Origin: Pseudomonas fulva
Lineage (GTDB): Bacteria; Pseudomonadota; Gammaproteobacteria; Pseudomonadales; Pseudomonadaceae
Direction of reading: 5' to 3'
NCBI RefSeq assembly: GCF_023517795.1
Contig: NZ_CP082928.1
Span: 1,550,001-1,614,000, forward strand
DNA length: 64,000 bases
Made by a program: the position numbers and the translations under genes. This document shows, piece by piece, positions 1 through 8,419 of the stretch. Within the stretch, counting starts at the first letter, position 1; each line of letters starts with the position of its first letter. The notes below the pieces were generated by a model. The model ran no database searches. It was given only the letters and a program-made list of their open reading frames with translations, and was not told where the DNA came from.

Positions 1-86
1 GCCATGCCCGCGATACAGTCACCGCCGATACCAGCGGGAACTGGCCACCGCGTTGATTCATCAAGGCCTGTGTCGCCCACGCCGTC

Positions 87-113
87 ATTCGCGCGCATGG
101 CGCGCTCCCACAT
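87..113. repeat. REP-like palindrome
   Basis: The palindromic core cgcgc-atg-gcgcg is followed by ctcccac, the layout of Pseudomonas REP elements. Bases 1-13 (ending catgcccgcga) look like the tail of another copy cut by the window edge. I see no convincing gene in bases 1-504. The short open frames there have no ribosome binding site and no recognisable protein features. Confidence 0.6.
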
Positions 114-331
114 TATTAGTGCCGCATGCAAATCTGGCCCTTCCTTCTAACCGAAGAATGCACGCCATCAGCGCACAACAGGTGCGCCCATGCACCCGAG
201 CGGAACATCCGCGGCGGCCCGCCATAACGCCAAGATTCTGAGCGAAACCGCTACAGCCCAGCAACCACAAGCCCTGCAGCGAATTAACGAAAGCTGGCAC
301 GCCCCCTGCAATGGTACTGACAACCCAGTTT

Positions 332-508
332 CGGGGACCTTGGTACAGGCAGGCCGGGGATTCCCCTCTTTCTTTGGGAGCCTCGGTACAGGCAGGCCGG
401 GACCTCCCTTCTTTCTTCGGGGACTCTGATACAGGCAGATCAGATAATCCCCCTTTTCTTCGGGAGCCCTGGTACAGGCAGGCCGGGACCTCCCTCTTTT
501 CTTCCTAG
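332..508. repeat. Tandem repeat, about four copies of a 43-bp unit
   Basis: The core ggtacaggcaggccgggac recurs at about 342, 385, 428 (diverged: gatacaggcagatcaga) and 471, a spacing of 43-44 bp. Each core is followed by a pyrimidine-rich stretch (ccctctttcttt) and then gggag or gggac. The array ends against the 3' end of the minus-strand gene at 505-945. It encodes no plausible protein. Confidence 0.8.
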
Positions 509-945
509 CGCGGCGCCAGACGAACCGTCAGGCGCCAGCGGCCTTCGACCTTCTCGGCATCCAGTTCAGCGTGCAACGGGCGAGCCGCCACCACACGCAC
601 CTCCAGCTCTCGTCCTTCGCGCACCACACGCCAGTTGGCGGCGCGCCCGGCGATCTGCAACTGGCCCTGGCGCTCACGGCCCAGCCCCTCGAAGCGCAGC
701 GCAAAGGTGCCATGGGCATCGCTGACCTGCACCTGCGGCTCGACGTTGAACCACAGCAACAAGCGGTCGTCCTGAACCTCGACGTCCTTGAGGTGCATGG
801 CGTCCGGGTGGAACAGCCGGCCGATCATCAGGCCTACCAGGAAACCGAAGATCGCCAGCGAGCCGATCACCCGCACCCAGGGACGCGGCCTTGGCGGCTT
901 ATCCGGCGTAGAATGGCGCCCGTCTTCTGGCCTGGAGCCGTGCAT
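505..945 (-). CDS. Conserved Pseudomonas membrane-anchored hypothetical protein (PA5126-like by position)
   Basis: 146 residues. A basic, proline-rich cytoplasmic N-terminus (1-22) is followed by one transmembrane segment at about 25-42 (VIGSLAIFGFLVGLMIG) and then a soluble domain of about 100 residues rich in beta-type segments, probably periplasmic. The only plausible ATG is at 945, inside the palindrome CATG that also holds the trmL start codon on the other strand, so the two genes are divergent with overlapping start codons. No catalytic motif is visible and the function is unknown. The family assignment comes from its position beside trmL and from memory of the P. aeruginosa order. Confidence 0.7.
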   Translation of the reverse strand: MHGSRPEDGRHSTPDKPPRPRPWVRVIGSLAIFGFLVGLMIGRLFHPDAMHLKDVEVQDDRLLLWFNVEPQVQVSDAHGTFALRFEGLGRERQGQLQIAGRAANWRVVREGRELEVRVVAARPLHAELDAEKVEGRWRLTVRLAPR

Positions 946-1405
946 GTTTCATGTAATCCTTTTTCAACCGGAAATTCCGCCCAACACCGGCAACGTTATC
1001 AGGCTTTGCGCCAACAGCGGCTGCCACCTGCACCTGGTCGAGCCGCTGGGTTTCGAACTGGACGACAAGCGCCTGCGCCGCGCCGGGCTGGATTACCACG
1101 AGTATGCGCCGCTCAAGCGCCACGTCAGCCTGGAGGCCTGCCTGGAGAGCCTCGGCCAGCCGCGGGTATTCGCTTTCACCACCAAGGGCTCGCAACCCTT
1201 CCATGAAGTGGCCTACCAGCCGGGCGACGCCTTTCTGTTCGGCCCGGAAAGCCGCGGCCTGCCGGCCGAGATCCGCGATGCCCTGCCCGAATCGCAGCGC
1301 GTACGCCTGCCGATGCGTGACGGCTGCCGCAGCCTGAACCTGTCCAACACCGTGGCCGTGGCCGTCTACGAGGCCTGGCGCCAGCAGGGTTTCGCCATGA
1401 GCTGA
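944..1405 (+). CDS. trmL: tRNA (cytidine/uridine-2'-O-)-methyltransferase TrmL
   Basis: 153 residues, the usual size for TrmL. This SPOUT enzyme transfers a methyl group from SAM to the 2'-O of nucleotide 34 of certain tRNA-Leu isoacceptors. All three SPOUT motifs are present: NTGNVIRLCAN near residue 14, FLFGPESRGLP near 97, and RSLNLSNTVAVAVYEAW near 127, which forms the trefoil-knot SAM site. The start at 944 gives the canonical N-terminus MFHVILFQPEIPPNTGN; an earlier in-frame start at 788 would run back through the divergent gene. The Shine-Dalgarno sequence is weak. The downstream hairpin at 1504 probably ends both trmL and the convergent secB operon. Confidence 0.95.
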   Translation: MFHVILFQPEIPPNTGNVIRLCANSGCHLHLVEPLGFELDDKRLRRAGLDYHEYAPLKRHVSLEACLESLGQPRVFAFTTKGSQPFHEVAYQPGDAFLFGPESRGLPAEIRDALPESQRVRLPMRDGCRSLNLSNTVAVAVYEAWRQQGFAMS

Positions 1406-1417
1406 CAAGCGCTGCAG

Positions 1418-1490
1418 CTAGCCCGGCGTAGAGCGCAGCGAAACCCGGGAACGGCAACCTGGGTATCACGGCGCTCAACCGCGGGCTACG
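1418..1490. repeat. Pseudomonas intergenic inverted repeat (tagcccgg ... ccgcgggcta)
   Basis: The stretch opens with ctagcccggcgtagagcgca and closes with ccgcgggctacg, so its ends are inverted repeats, with a cccggg core between. A related sequence (gggttgagcggagcgatacccggg) lies at about 20531. It looks like a dispersed non-coding repeat family, placed between the convergent trmL and secB genes. Confidence 0.55.
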
Positions 1491-1503
1491 AATCCAGACC
1501 AAT

Positions 1504-1529
1504 AAAAAACGCCCCGAAGGGCGTTTTTT
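1504..1529. terminator. Bidirectional rho-independent terminator between trmL and secB
   Basis: The hairpin aaaaaacgccc-cgaa-gggcgtttttt has an A-tract on one side and a T-tract on the other. It can stop transcription from trmL (plus) and from the secB operon (minus). Confidence 0.9.
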
Positions 1530-1544
1530 GCGCAGGTCGCGGGC

Positions 1545-2006
1545 TCAGTTGGCCTGCTGGCGCTGCAGCTCCTGGGCGTACAGGGCGTCGAAGTTCACCG
1601 GGGCCAGCATCAGCGCCGGGAACGAGCCGCGTACCACCAGGCTGTCCAGGGTTTCGCGGGCATACGGGAACAGGATGTTCGGGCAGAACGCGCCCAGGGT
1701 GTGGCTCATGGAAGCGGCGTCCAGGCCCTTGATCAGGAAGATGCCGGCCTGCTGCACTTCGGCGATGAAGGCGGTTTCTTCGCCATTCTTCACGGTCACC
1801 GACAGGGTCAGCACCACTTCGTGGAAGTCGCCTTCCAGGGCTTTCTGGCGGGTATTGAGGTCCATCGAGACGCTCGGCGTCCACTCCTGCCGGAAGATCT
1901 CGGGGCTCTTCGGCGCTTCGAAGGACAGGTCACGCACGTAGATGCGCTGCAGGGAGAACTGAGGAGTCTGTTCGCCTTGGGCGGCGCCGTTAGCTTGTTC
2001 GGTCAT
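1545..2006 (-). CDS. secB: Protein-export chaperone SecB
   Basis: 153 residues, standard SecB length. SecB is a homotetrameric cytosolic chaperone that holds preproteins unfolded and hands them to SecA. Family segments are clear: [19 protein letters not shown] near residue 20, the [14 protein letters not shown] strand near 61, and [20 protein letters not shown] near 108, which is the most conserved stretch. The Q/A-rich tails at both ends are typical. It is the last gene of a minus-strand set, downstream of the rhodanese-like gene and grxC, an order kept in other pseudomonads. Confidence 0.97.
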   Translation of the reverse strand: MTEQANGAAQGEQTPQFSLQRIYVRDLSFEAPKSPEIFRQEWTPSVSMDLNTRQKALEGDFHEVVLTLSVTVKNGEETAFIAEVQQAGIFLIKGLDAASMSHTLGAFCPNILFPYARETLDSLVVRGSFPALMLAPVNFDALYAQELQRQQAN

Positions 2007-2042
2007 GGGGCAAAGCCTTCTGCTGTAGGACTTAAAGGGAAA

Positions 2043-2297
2043 TCAGGCGTTGAGCAGTGCGTCGAGCTTGCCGGCCCGCTCCAGGGCAAACAGATCGTCG
2101 CAACCGCCCACATGGGTCTCACCGATCCATATCTGCGGCACCGAAGTGCGGCCGGCCTTGCGCGTCATTTCGGCGCGCACGTCCGGCTTGCCGTCGACAC
2201 GGATCTCGTCGAACGACACGCTTTTGCTGTTCAACAGCTGCTTGGCACGGATGCAGTAGGGGCACCAGTCGCTGGAGTAGATGACGACCTTGGCCAT
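2043..2297 (-). CDS. grxC: Glutaredoxin 3 (GrxC)
   Basis: 84 residues, the size of class I glutaredoxins. It has the dithiol active site CPYC at about residues 12-15 (SSDWCPYCIRAKQLL), the TSVPQIWI cis-proline segment near 70, and the GGCDDL glutathione-binding motif near 66. It reduces protein disulfides and mixed glutathione disulfides in the cytosol. Its start lies one base after the stop of the upstream rhodanese-like gene, so the two are probably translated together. secB follows after a short gap. Confidence 0.96.
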   Translation of the reverse strand: MAKVVIYSSDWCPYCIRAKQLLNSKSVSFDEIRVDGKPDVRAEMTRKAGRTSVPQIWIGETHVGGCDDLFALERAGKLDALLNA

Positions 2298-2298
2298 G

Positions 2299-2712
2299 TC
2301 ACTTCACCACGGGCAGGTTGTCGCCACGCCAGGTAGCGATGCCGCCGCCCAGACGCGCGGCGGTGAAACCGGCCTTCTGCAGTTCGCGGGCGGCGGTGCC
2401 GGCCTGCTGACCCAGGGCGTCGACGACGATGATGGTCTTGGCCTTGTGCTTCTCGAGTTCGGCCAGGCGCGAGGCCAGCTTGTCGTTGGGGATGTTCAGG
2501 GCACCGACGATATGGCCGGTGTCGAAATCCTTCTTGCTGCGAATGTCGACCACCACGCCTTCGTCGCGATTGATCAGCGCCGTCACCTCACGGCTGCTCA
2601 GGCTTTTGCCGCCCTTGCTCAGTTCGGTGAAGATCAGCAGCGAAAGAATGATGACGAACAGGCCGCTGAGGATGAAGTGGTTGGTGGCGAATTCAATGAG
2701 GTTGGCAAGCAT
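2299..2712 (-). CDS. Membrane-anchored rhodanese-like domain protein, catalytic cysteine absent
   Basis: 137 residues. One N-terminal transmembrane segment (about 13-29, LSGLFVIILSLLIFTEL) precedes a rhodanese-like fold with VVDIRSKKDFDTGHIVGALNIP near 53 and GGGIATWRGDNLPVV at the C-terminus. The active-site loop, normally C-x-x-G-x-x-S/A after a hydrophobic strand, reads IIVVDALGQQAGTAA, so Asp-Ala stands where the persulfide-forming Cys is expected. Sulfurtransferase activity is therefore unlikely and a scaffold or binding role is possible. I preferred ATG at 2712 to GTG at 2715 because of the GGAA spacing. It is the first gene of the set with grxC and secB. Confidence 0.85.
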   Translation of the reverse strand: MLANLIEFATNHFILSGLFVIILSLLIFTELSKGGKSLSSREVTALINRDEGVVVDIRSKKDFDTGHIVGALNIPNDKLASRLAELEKHKAKTIIVVDALGQQAGTAARELQKAGFTAARLGGGIATWRGDNLPVVK

Positions 2713-2925
2713 CACGCGGTTCCGGGACGGTAAAATGCCGGCCAGTATACACAGCCCGGTGAGTCCACCAAAGGCCGCACGGCGGTGACGGGATCTTTTC
2801 GGGGTCGTAGAATGTCAGACCGATTTCAGTGGGTCGCCTCCCGGGGCGACCGCCTCCGGACCGCCGCGGGCGAGCATGCGCCCGACGCCGGCCTTCATTG
2901 CGTCCCCCAGCAGAGCGAGCCCCGT

Positions 2926-4461
2926 ATGAGCGCAGCGCCCAAACCCCTGGTTCTGGTCATTCTCGACGGCTTCGGCCACAGCGATACTCCCGAGCACAAC
3001 GCCATTTTCGCCGCCAACACGCCGGTCTACGACCGCCTGCGTGCCACCCAGCCCCACGGGCTGATTTCCGGCAGTGGCATGGACGTCGGCCTGCCGGACG
3101 GGCAGATGGGCAACTCCGAGGTCGGCCACATGAACCTGGGTGCCGGCCGCGTGGTGTACCAGGACTTCACCCGGGTGACCAAGGCGATCCGCGACGGCGA
3201 GTTCTTCGAGAACCCGGCGATCACTGGCGCTGTGGATAAAGCGGTCGGCGCCGGCAAGGCCGTGCACATCCTCGGCCTGCTGTCCGACGGCGGCGTGCAC
3301 AGCCACCAGGACCACCTGGTGGCCATGGCCGAACTGGCGGCGCGCCGCGGTGCCGAGAAGATCTACCTGCACGCCTTTCTCGATGGCCGCGACACCGCGC
3401 CGAAAAGCGCCCAGAGCTCCATCGAACTGCTCGACGCCACCTTCGCCAGGCTCGGCAAGGGCCGCATCGCCTCGCTGATCGGCCGTTACTTCGCCATGGA
3501 CCGTGACAACCGCTGGGACCGCGTGGCCCAGGCCTACAACCTGATCGCCGACGGCCAGAGCCAGTACCAGGCCGACACCGCCCTGGCCGGCCTGCAAGCC
3601 GCCTATGCTCGCGAGGAAAGCGACGAGTTCGTGAAAGCCACCCGCATCGGCGAACCGGTACGGGTCGAGGACGGCGACGCCGTGGTGTTCATGAACTTCC
3701 GCGCCGACCGTGCCCGCGAACTGACCCGCGCCTTCGTCGAGCCGGGCTTCGATGCCTTCGAACGCGCCCGCGTACCGCAGACCGCCGGCTTCATCATGCT
3801 CACCCAGTACGCGGCGAGCATCGACACGCCCAGCGCCTTCAAGCCCGAGCCGCTGGTCAACGTGTTCGGCGAGTACCTGGCCAACAACGGCAAGACCCAG
3901 CTGCGCATCGCCGAGACCGAGAAATACGCCCATGTCACCTTCTTCTTCTCCGGCGGCCGTGAAGAGCCGTTCCCGGGCGAAGAGCGCATCCTGATCCCCT
4001 CGCCGAACGTCGCCACCTACGACCTGCAGCCCCAGATGAACGCGCCCGAGGTGACCGACAAGATCGTCGACGCCATCGAGAACCAGCGCTTCGATGTGAT
4101 CGTGGTCAACTACGCCAACGGCGACATGGTCGGCCACACCGGCGTGTTCGAGGCCGCCGTCGCGGCGGTGGAATGCCTGGACACCTGCATGGGCCGCATC
4201 GTCGAGGCGCTGGACAAGGTCGGTGGCGAAGCGCTGATCACCGCCGACCATGGCAACGTCGAGCAGATGCAGGACGAATGCACCGGCCAGGCGCACACCG
4301 CGCACACCTGCGAGCCGGTCCCCTTCATCTACGTCGGCAAGCGCCAGGTGAGCATCCGCGAGGGCGGCGTGCTGGCCGACGTGGCGCCCACCCTGCTGAC
4401 CCTGATGGGCCTGCCGATTCCAGAGGAAATGACCGGCACCAGCATCGTCACGCTCGGCTGA
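2926..4461 (+). CDS. gpmI: 2,3-bisphosphoglycerate-independent phosphoglycerate mutase
   Basis: 511 residues, typical for GpmI. It interconverts 3- and 2-phosphoglycerate through a phosphoserine intermediate using two Mn ions. Visible motifs are the metal-binding [10 protein letters not shown] at the N-terminus, the catalytic serine in [15 protein letters not shown] near 63, DGGVHSH near 125, DGRDT near 155, MNFRADR near 264 and TADHGN near 440. The start at 2926 gives the family N-terminus [13 protein letters not shown]; the in-frame extension upstream to 2785 is not homologous. The gene points away from the divergent rhodanese-grxC-secB set and precedes envC. Confidence 0.97.
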   Translation: MSAAPKPLVLVILDGFGHSDTPEHNAIFAANTPVYDRLRATQPHGLISGSGMDVGLPDGQMGNSEVGHMNLGAGRVVYQDFTRVTKAIRDGEFFENPAITGAVDKAVGAGKAVHILGLLSDGGVHSHQDHLVAMAELAARRGAEKIYLHAFLDGRDTAPKSAQSSIELLDATFARLGKGRIASLIGRYFAMDRDNRWDRVAQAYNLIADGQSQYQADTALAGLQAAYAREESDEFVKATRIGEPVRVEDGDAVVFMNFRADRARELTRAFVEPGFDAFERARVPQTAGFIMLTQYAASIDTPSAFKPEPLVNVFGEYLANNGKTQLRIAETEKYAHVTFFFSGGREEPFPGEERILIPSPNVATYDLQPQMNAPEVTDKIVDAIENQRFDVIVVNYANGDMVGHTGVFEAAVAAVECLDTCMGRIVEALDKVGGEALITADHGNVEQMQDECTGQAHTAHTCEPVPFIYVGKRQVSIREGGVLADVAPTLLTLMGLPIPEEMTGTSIVTLG

Positions 4462-4621
4462 GCCCCAGGCGCGACCCGACCGGGTGCACGGGGCGGCACA
4501 ACCGCGCTGCCCCACCGGTCGTGCGCCGGCCACCTCGGGTCGCCATTCGCGATCAGAACGTTTTTTTTACCCGGAACCAAGGGCATACTAAGCCGGTTCC
4601 CCGCCAGGTACCGCCTGCACC

Positions 4622-5872
4622 ATGCTCCGTGTCCTCACCTTTATCCTCATGACCAGCCTGCTGGCACCGGCTTTCGCCGATCAGAAAGCCGACACGCAAA
4701 AGCAGCTGGATGCGGCACGCGCCGACGTCGCCGAATTGAAGAAACTGCTGGAGCAACTGCAGCAGGAAAAGTCCGGCGTGCAGAAACAGCTCAAGACCAC
4801 CGAAACCGAGATGGGCGAGCTGGAGAACCAGGTCAAGGGCCTGCGCGAAGAGCTGCAGGAAAGCGAAGAAGAGCTCAAGCGCCTCGATCAGGAGAAAAAA
4901 AAACTCCAGGGCGCGCGCCTTGAACAGCAACGGCTGATCGGCATCCAGGCCCGCGCGGCCTATCAAGGCGGGCGTCAGGAGTACATCAAGCTGCTGCTCA
5001 ACCAGCAGAACCCGGAAAAATTCTCCCGCACCCTGACCTACTACGATTACCTCGCCGAAGCACGCATGGCCCAACTGACGGCCTTCAACGAGACGCTGCG
5101 CCAACTGGCCAACGTCGAGCAGGACATCAGCCATCACCAGCAGCAGCTGCAGGCCCAGAAGGGCGAGCTGGACAGCCGCAGCGCCCAGCTCGCCGAGGTG
5201 CGCAAGGAGCGTCAGCAGGCGCTGGCCAAGCTGAACAAGGACTACGCCGCCCGCGATCAGCGCCTCAAGGCCCGCGAGCAGGAGCAGGCCGAACTCGGCC
5301 GCGTGCTCAAGACCATCGAGCAGACCCTCGCCCGCCAGGCCCGTGAAGCCGAGGCGCAGCGCCAGCGCGAACTGGCCGCGGCGCGCGAGAAGCCCAGCGC
5401 ACCGGCAGCCACCGGCAAGCGCACCGAAAGCGGTCCACTGGTCAGCTCCGGCGCCACCTACGGCGGCCCGTTCGCCAACGCCAAGGGCAAGCTGCCCTGG
5501 CCCGTCAACGGCCGCCTCGTTGCAAGATATGGAACCCCACGGGGCGAAGACGCTCGGACTAAGTGGGATGGCGTACTGATAGGCGCCACCGCCGGCAGCC
5601 AGGTACGCGCCGTGCATGGCGGTCGCGTGGTGTTCGCAGACTGGTTGCGCGGTTCCGGGCTTCTGGTCATTCTCGACCATGGCAACGGTTACCTGACCCT
5701 GTACGGGCACAACCAGAGCCTGCTCAAGGACGCCGGAGACATCGTCAAGGCCGGGGACCCCATCGCCACCGTCGGTACCAGCGGCGGCCAGGAAACCCCA
5801 GCACTGTATTTCGCGATTCGCCAGCAGGGCCGCGCCAGCGATCCGGCCCAATGGTGTCGGGCGCAAGGATAA
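4622..5872 (+). CDS. envC: Murein hydrolase activator EnvC (degenerate LytM/M23 domain)
   Basis: 416 residues. A signal peptide (about 1-19, ending PAFADQ) is followed by long coiled coil (about 22-255, heptad-rich with EELQESEEELKRL) and a C-terminal LytM domain (about 300-415). The domain has the M23 fold, but the final zinc motif is LYFAIR instead of the usual HFE/D form, so a zinc histidine is missing, as in E. coli EnvC. EnvC-type proteins act by activating amidases at the division septum. The gene lies between gpmI and ctpA, which fits a periplasmic cell-wall unit. Confidence 0.92.
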   Translation: MLRVLTFILMTSLLAPAFADQKADTQKQLDAARADVAELKKLLEQLQQEKSGVQKQLKTTETEMGELENQVKGLREELQESEEELKRLDQEKKKLQGARLEQQRLIGIQARAAYQGGRQEYIKLLLNQQNPEKFSRTLTYYDYLAEARMAQLTAFNETLRQLANVEQDISHHQQQLQAQKGELDSRSAQLAEVRKERQQALAKLNKDYAARDQRLKAREQEQAELGRVLKTIEQTLARQAREAEAQRQRELAAAREKPSAPAATGKRTESGPLVSSGATYGGPFANAKGKLPWPVNGRLVARYGTPRGEDARTKWDGVLIGATAGSQVRAVHGGRVVFADWLRGSGLLVILDHGNGYLTLYGHNQSLLKDAGDIVKAGDPIATVGTSGGQETPALYFAIRQQGRASDPAQWCRAQG

Positions 5873-5904
5873 GCGCCATCTCATTGTCGTAGGAGTTAGT
5901 TCGA

Positions 5905-7218
5905 ATGCCGCATCTGTCTCGCCTCACCTCCCTGGCCCTGGCGATTGCCCTGCTCGGTGGCGCACCTGTGCTGCATGCCGACCAGGCTCCGATCACCCCG
6001 CCGCCGGCCGCCGACCAGAATGCAGCCCCGCTGCCCCTGGACGAGCTGCGCACCTTCGCCGAGGTGATGGATCGCATCAAGGCCGCCTACGTCGAGCCGG
6101 TCACCGACAAGGAACTGCTGGAGAACGCCATCAAGGGTATGCTCAGCAACCTCGACCCGCATTCGGCCTACCTCGACCCGAAAGCCTTCGCCGAACTGCA
6201 GGAAAGCACCAGCGGTGAATTCGGCGGCCTGGGTATCGAAGTGGGCACCGAAGACGGCTTCATCAAGGTGGTCTCGCCGATCGATGACACGCCGGCCTCC
6301 AAGGCCGGCATCCACCCCGGCGACCTGATCGTCAAGATCGACGGCAAACCCACCAAGGGCCAGTCGATGATGGAAGCCGTGGAGAAGATGCGCGGCAAGG
6401 CCGGCAGCAAGATCGTCCTGACCCTGGTGCGCGAAGGCGGCAAGCCGTTCGACGTCGAGCTGACCCGTGCGGTGATCAAGGTCACCAGCGTGCGCAGCCA
6501 GATGATCGACCCGGGCTATGGCTACATCCGCGTCACCCAGTTCCAGGTCAACACTGGCGAGGAAGTCGGCAAGGCCCTGAACAAGCTGCGCAAGGAAAAC
6601 GGCAAGAAGCTCAGCGGCCTGGTGCTCGACCTGCGCAACAACCCGGGCGGCGTGCTGCAGTCGGCCGTGGAAGTGGCCGACCACTTCCTCAAGAAGGGCC
6701 TGATCGTCTACACCAAGGGCCGCATTCCCAACTCGGAGCTGCGCTTCTCCGCCGACCCGCTGGACGCCAGCGAAGGCGTGCCGCTGGTGGTACTGATCAA
6801 CGGCGGCAGCGCCTCGGCCTCGGAGATCGTCGCCGGCGCCCTGCAGGATCACAAGCGTGGCATCGTCATGGGCACCGACAGCTTCGGCAAGGGCTCGGTA
6901 CAGACCGTGCTGCCGCTGAACAACGACCGCGCCCTGAAGATCACCACGGCCCTGTACTTCACGCCCAACGGCCGCTCCATCCAGGCCCAGGGCATCGTCC
7001 CGGACGTGGAGGTGGCACGCGCCAAGCTGACACGCGAGAGCGACGATCCAACCCTCAAGGAAGCCGATCTGCAAGGCCACCTGGGCAATGGCAACGGCGG
7101 CGCTGATCGCCCGAGCCAGGGCGCGCCCGGCAAGCCGGCACGCCCGCAGGACGACGACTACCAGCTGAGCCAGGCGCTGAACCTGCTCAAGGGCCTGAAC
7201 GTCACGCGCGCCGACTGA
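5905..7218 (+). CDS. ctpA: Carboxy-terminal processing protease CtpA (S41 family)
   Basis: 437 residues, with a signal peptide (1-25, ending VLHAD), then N-terminal helices (MDRIKAAYVEPV), a PDZ domain (about 95-180, EFGGLGIEVG onward) and the S41 core. The catalytic Ser is in GGSASASEI near 296 and the general-base Lys in DSFGKGSVQT near 325. It is a periplasmic serine protease; in P. aeruginosa CtpA degrades cell-wall cross-link hydrolases with an adaptor lipoprotein. AGGAG sits about 9 bases before the ATG, 32 bases after envC. A strong terminator follows. The deacetylase-like gene that, from memory, follows ctpA in related genomes is absent here and a repeat array takes its place. Confidence 0.95.
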   Translation: MPHLSRLTSLALAIALLGGAPVLHADQAPITPPPAADQNAAPLPLDELRTFAEVMDRIKAAYVEPVTDKELLENAIKGMLSNLDPHSAYLDPKAFAELQESTSGEFGGLGIEVGTEDGFIKVVSPIDDTPASKAGIHPGDLIVKIDGKPTKGQSMMEAVEKMRGKAGSKIVLTLVREGGKPFDVELTRAVIKVTSVRSQMIDPGYGYIRVTQFQVNTGEEVGKALNKLRKENGKKLSGLVLDLRNNPGGVLQSAVEVADHFLKKGLIVYTKGRIPNSELRFSADPLDASEGVPLVVLINGGSASASEIVAGALQDHKRGIVMGTDSFGKGSVQTVLPLNNDRALKITTALYFTPNGRSIQAQGIVPDVEVARAKLTRESDDPTLKEADLQGHLGNGNGGADRPSQGAPGKPARPQDDDYQLSQALNLLKGLNVTRAD

Positions 7219-7235
7219 ACGTCGGCCGTCACCGA

Positions 7236-7271
7236 AAAGCCCCGGCGCAGGCAACTGCACCGGGGCTTTTT
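7236..7271 (+). terminator. Rho-independent terminator after ctpA
   Basis: The stem aagccccgg-c-gcag pairs with ctgc-a-ccggggctt around a gcaa loop and is followed by ttttatt. It lies 18 bases after the ctpA stop. Confidence 0.92.
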
Positions 7272-7313
7272 ATTGCCTGAATGGCTGTCACCCTCGCGGC
7301 AAGGCCGGCCGCA

Positions 7314-8412
7314 TTCGCGCCGAGGTCGGCGCTCCCACACGGTCGGTGAACTGCACGAGATCGCGTAGGAGCCGCGACCCGCGGCGAATAGTGGCGGCAA
7401 CGCCGATAGCACGCTAACGCCGCAATCGTTCGCGCCGAGGTCGGCGCTCCTACACGGTCGGTGAACCACACGGGATCGCGTAGGAGCCCCGACTCACGGC
7501 AAATAGTTCGCGGCAACGCCGATAGCACGCTAACGCCGCAAATCGTTCGCGCCGAGGTCGGCGCTCCTACACAGTCGGTGAACCACACGGGATCGCGTAG
7601 GAGCCGCGACCCGCGGCGAATAGTCCGCGGCAACGCCGATAGCACGCCAACACCGCAATCGTTCGCGCCGGGGTCGGCGCTCCTACACGGTCGGTGAACC
7701 ACACGGGATCGCGCAGGAGCCGCGACCCGCGGCAAATAGTTCGCGGCAACGCCGATAGCACGCCAACGCCGCAATCGTTCGCGCCGGGGTCGGCGCTCCT
7801 ACACGGTCGGTGAACCACACGGGATCGCGTAGGAGCCGCGACCCGCGGCGAATGGTGGCCGCAACGCCGATAGCACGCTAACGCCGCAATCGTTGGCGCC
7901 GGGGTCGGCGCTCCTACACGGTCGGTGAGCCACACAGGATCGCGTAGGAGCCGCGACCCGCGGCGAATGGTGGCCGCAGCGCCGAGGGCGTGGTAAGACC
8001 ACGATCGTTCGCGCCGAGGTCGGCGCTCCTTCACGGTCGGTGAGCCACACAGGATCGCGTAGGAGCCGCGACCCGCGGCGAATGGTGGCCGCAGCGCCGA
8101 GGGCGTGGTAAGACCACGATCGTTCGCGCCGAGGTCGGCGCTCCTACACGGTCAGTGAACCACACGGGATCGCGTAGGAGCCGCGACCCGCGGCGAATGG
8201 TGGCCGCAGCGCCGAGGGCGTGGTAAGACCACGATCGTTCGCGCCGAGGTCGGCGCTCCTTCACGGTCGGTGAGCCACACAGGATCGCGTAGGAGCCGCG
8301 ACCCGCGGCGAATGGTGGCCGCAGCGCCGAGGGCGTGGTAAGACCACGATCGTTCGCGCCGAGGTCGGCGCTCCTACACGGTCGGTGAACTGCGCGGGAT
8401 CACGGCGAATAG
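7314..8412. repeat. Tandem array of ten REP-pair (BIME-like) units of about 115 bp
   Basis: The left REP arm (ttcgcgccgaggtcggcgct) starts at 7314, 7429, 7546, 7662, 7778, 7893, 8008, 8123, 8238 and 8353, a period of 115-117 bp. Each unit also carries the opposite arm (gtaggagccgcgacccgcgg, then cgaa), so a unit is an inverted REP pair with two spacers. The first five inter-unit spacers contain aacgccgatagcacgc; the last four contain cgccgagggcgtggtaagac. Units 8008 and 8238 are identical over 115 bp, which suggests recent duplication of a two-unit block. The last unit is truncated. Open frames across it are by-products of the periodicity. It sits between the ctpA terminator and the end of a minus-strand gene. 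Confidence 0.95.
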
Positions 8413-8419
8413 GCAACCG

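Noticed and set aside
2815..4533. 572-codon open frame antisense to gpmI
   Set aside because: It is a high-GC shadow of the gpmI frame; gpmI has all catalytic motifs, whereas this frame's translation has none.
7229..8264. Several open frames of 77-181 codons through the repeat array
   Set aside because: Their periodic, Arg/Ala-rich translations come from the 115-bp repeats; there are no ribosome binding sites or family features.
7314..8412. CRISPR array
   Set aside because: The repeat is a 115-bp REP pair with internal dyad symmetry and near-identical spacers; unique 30-40 bp spacers and cas genes are absent.
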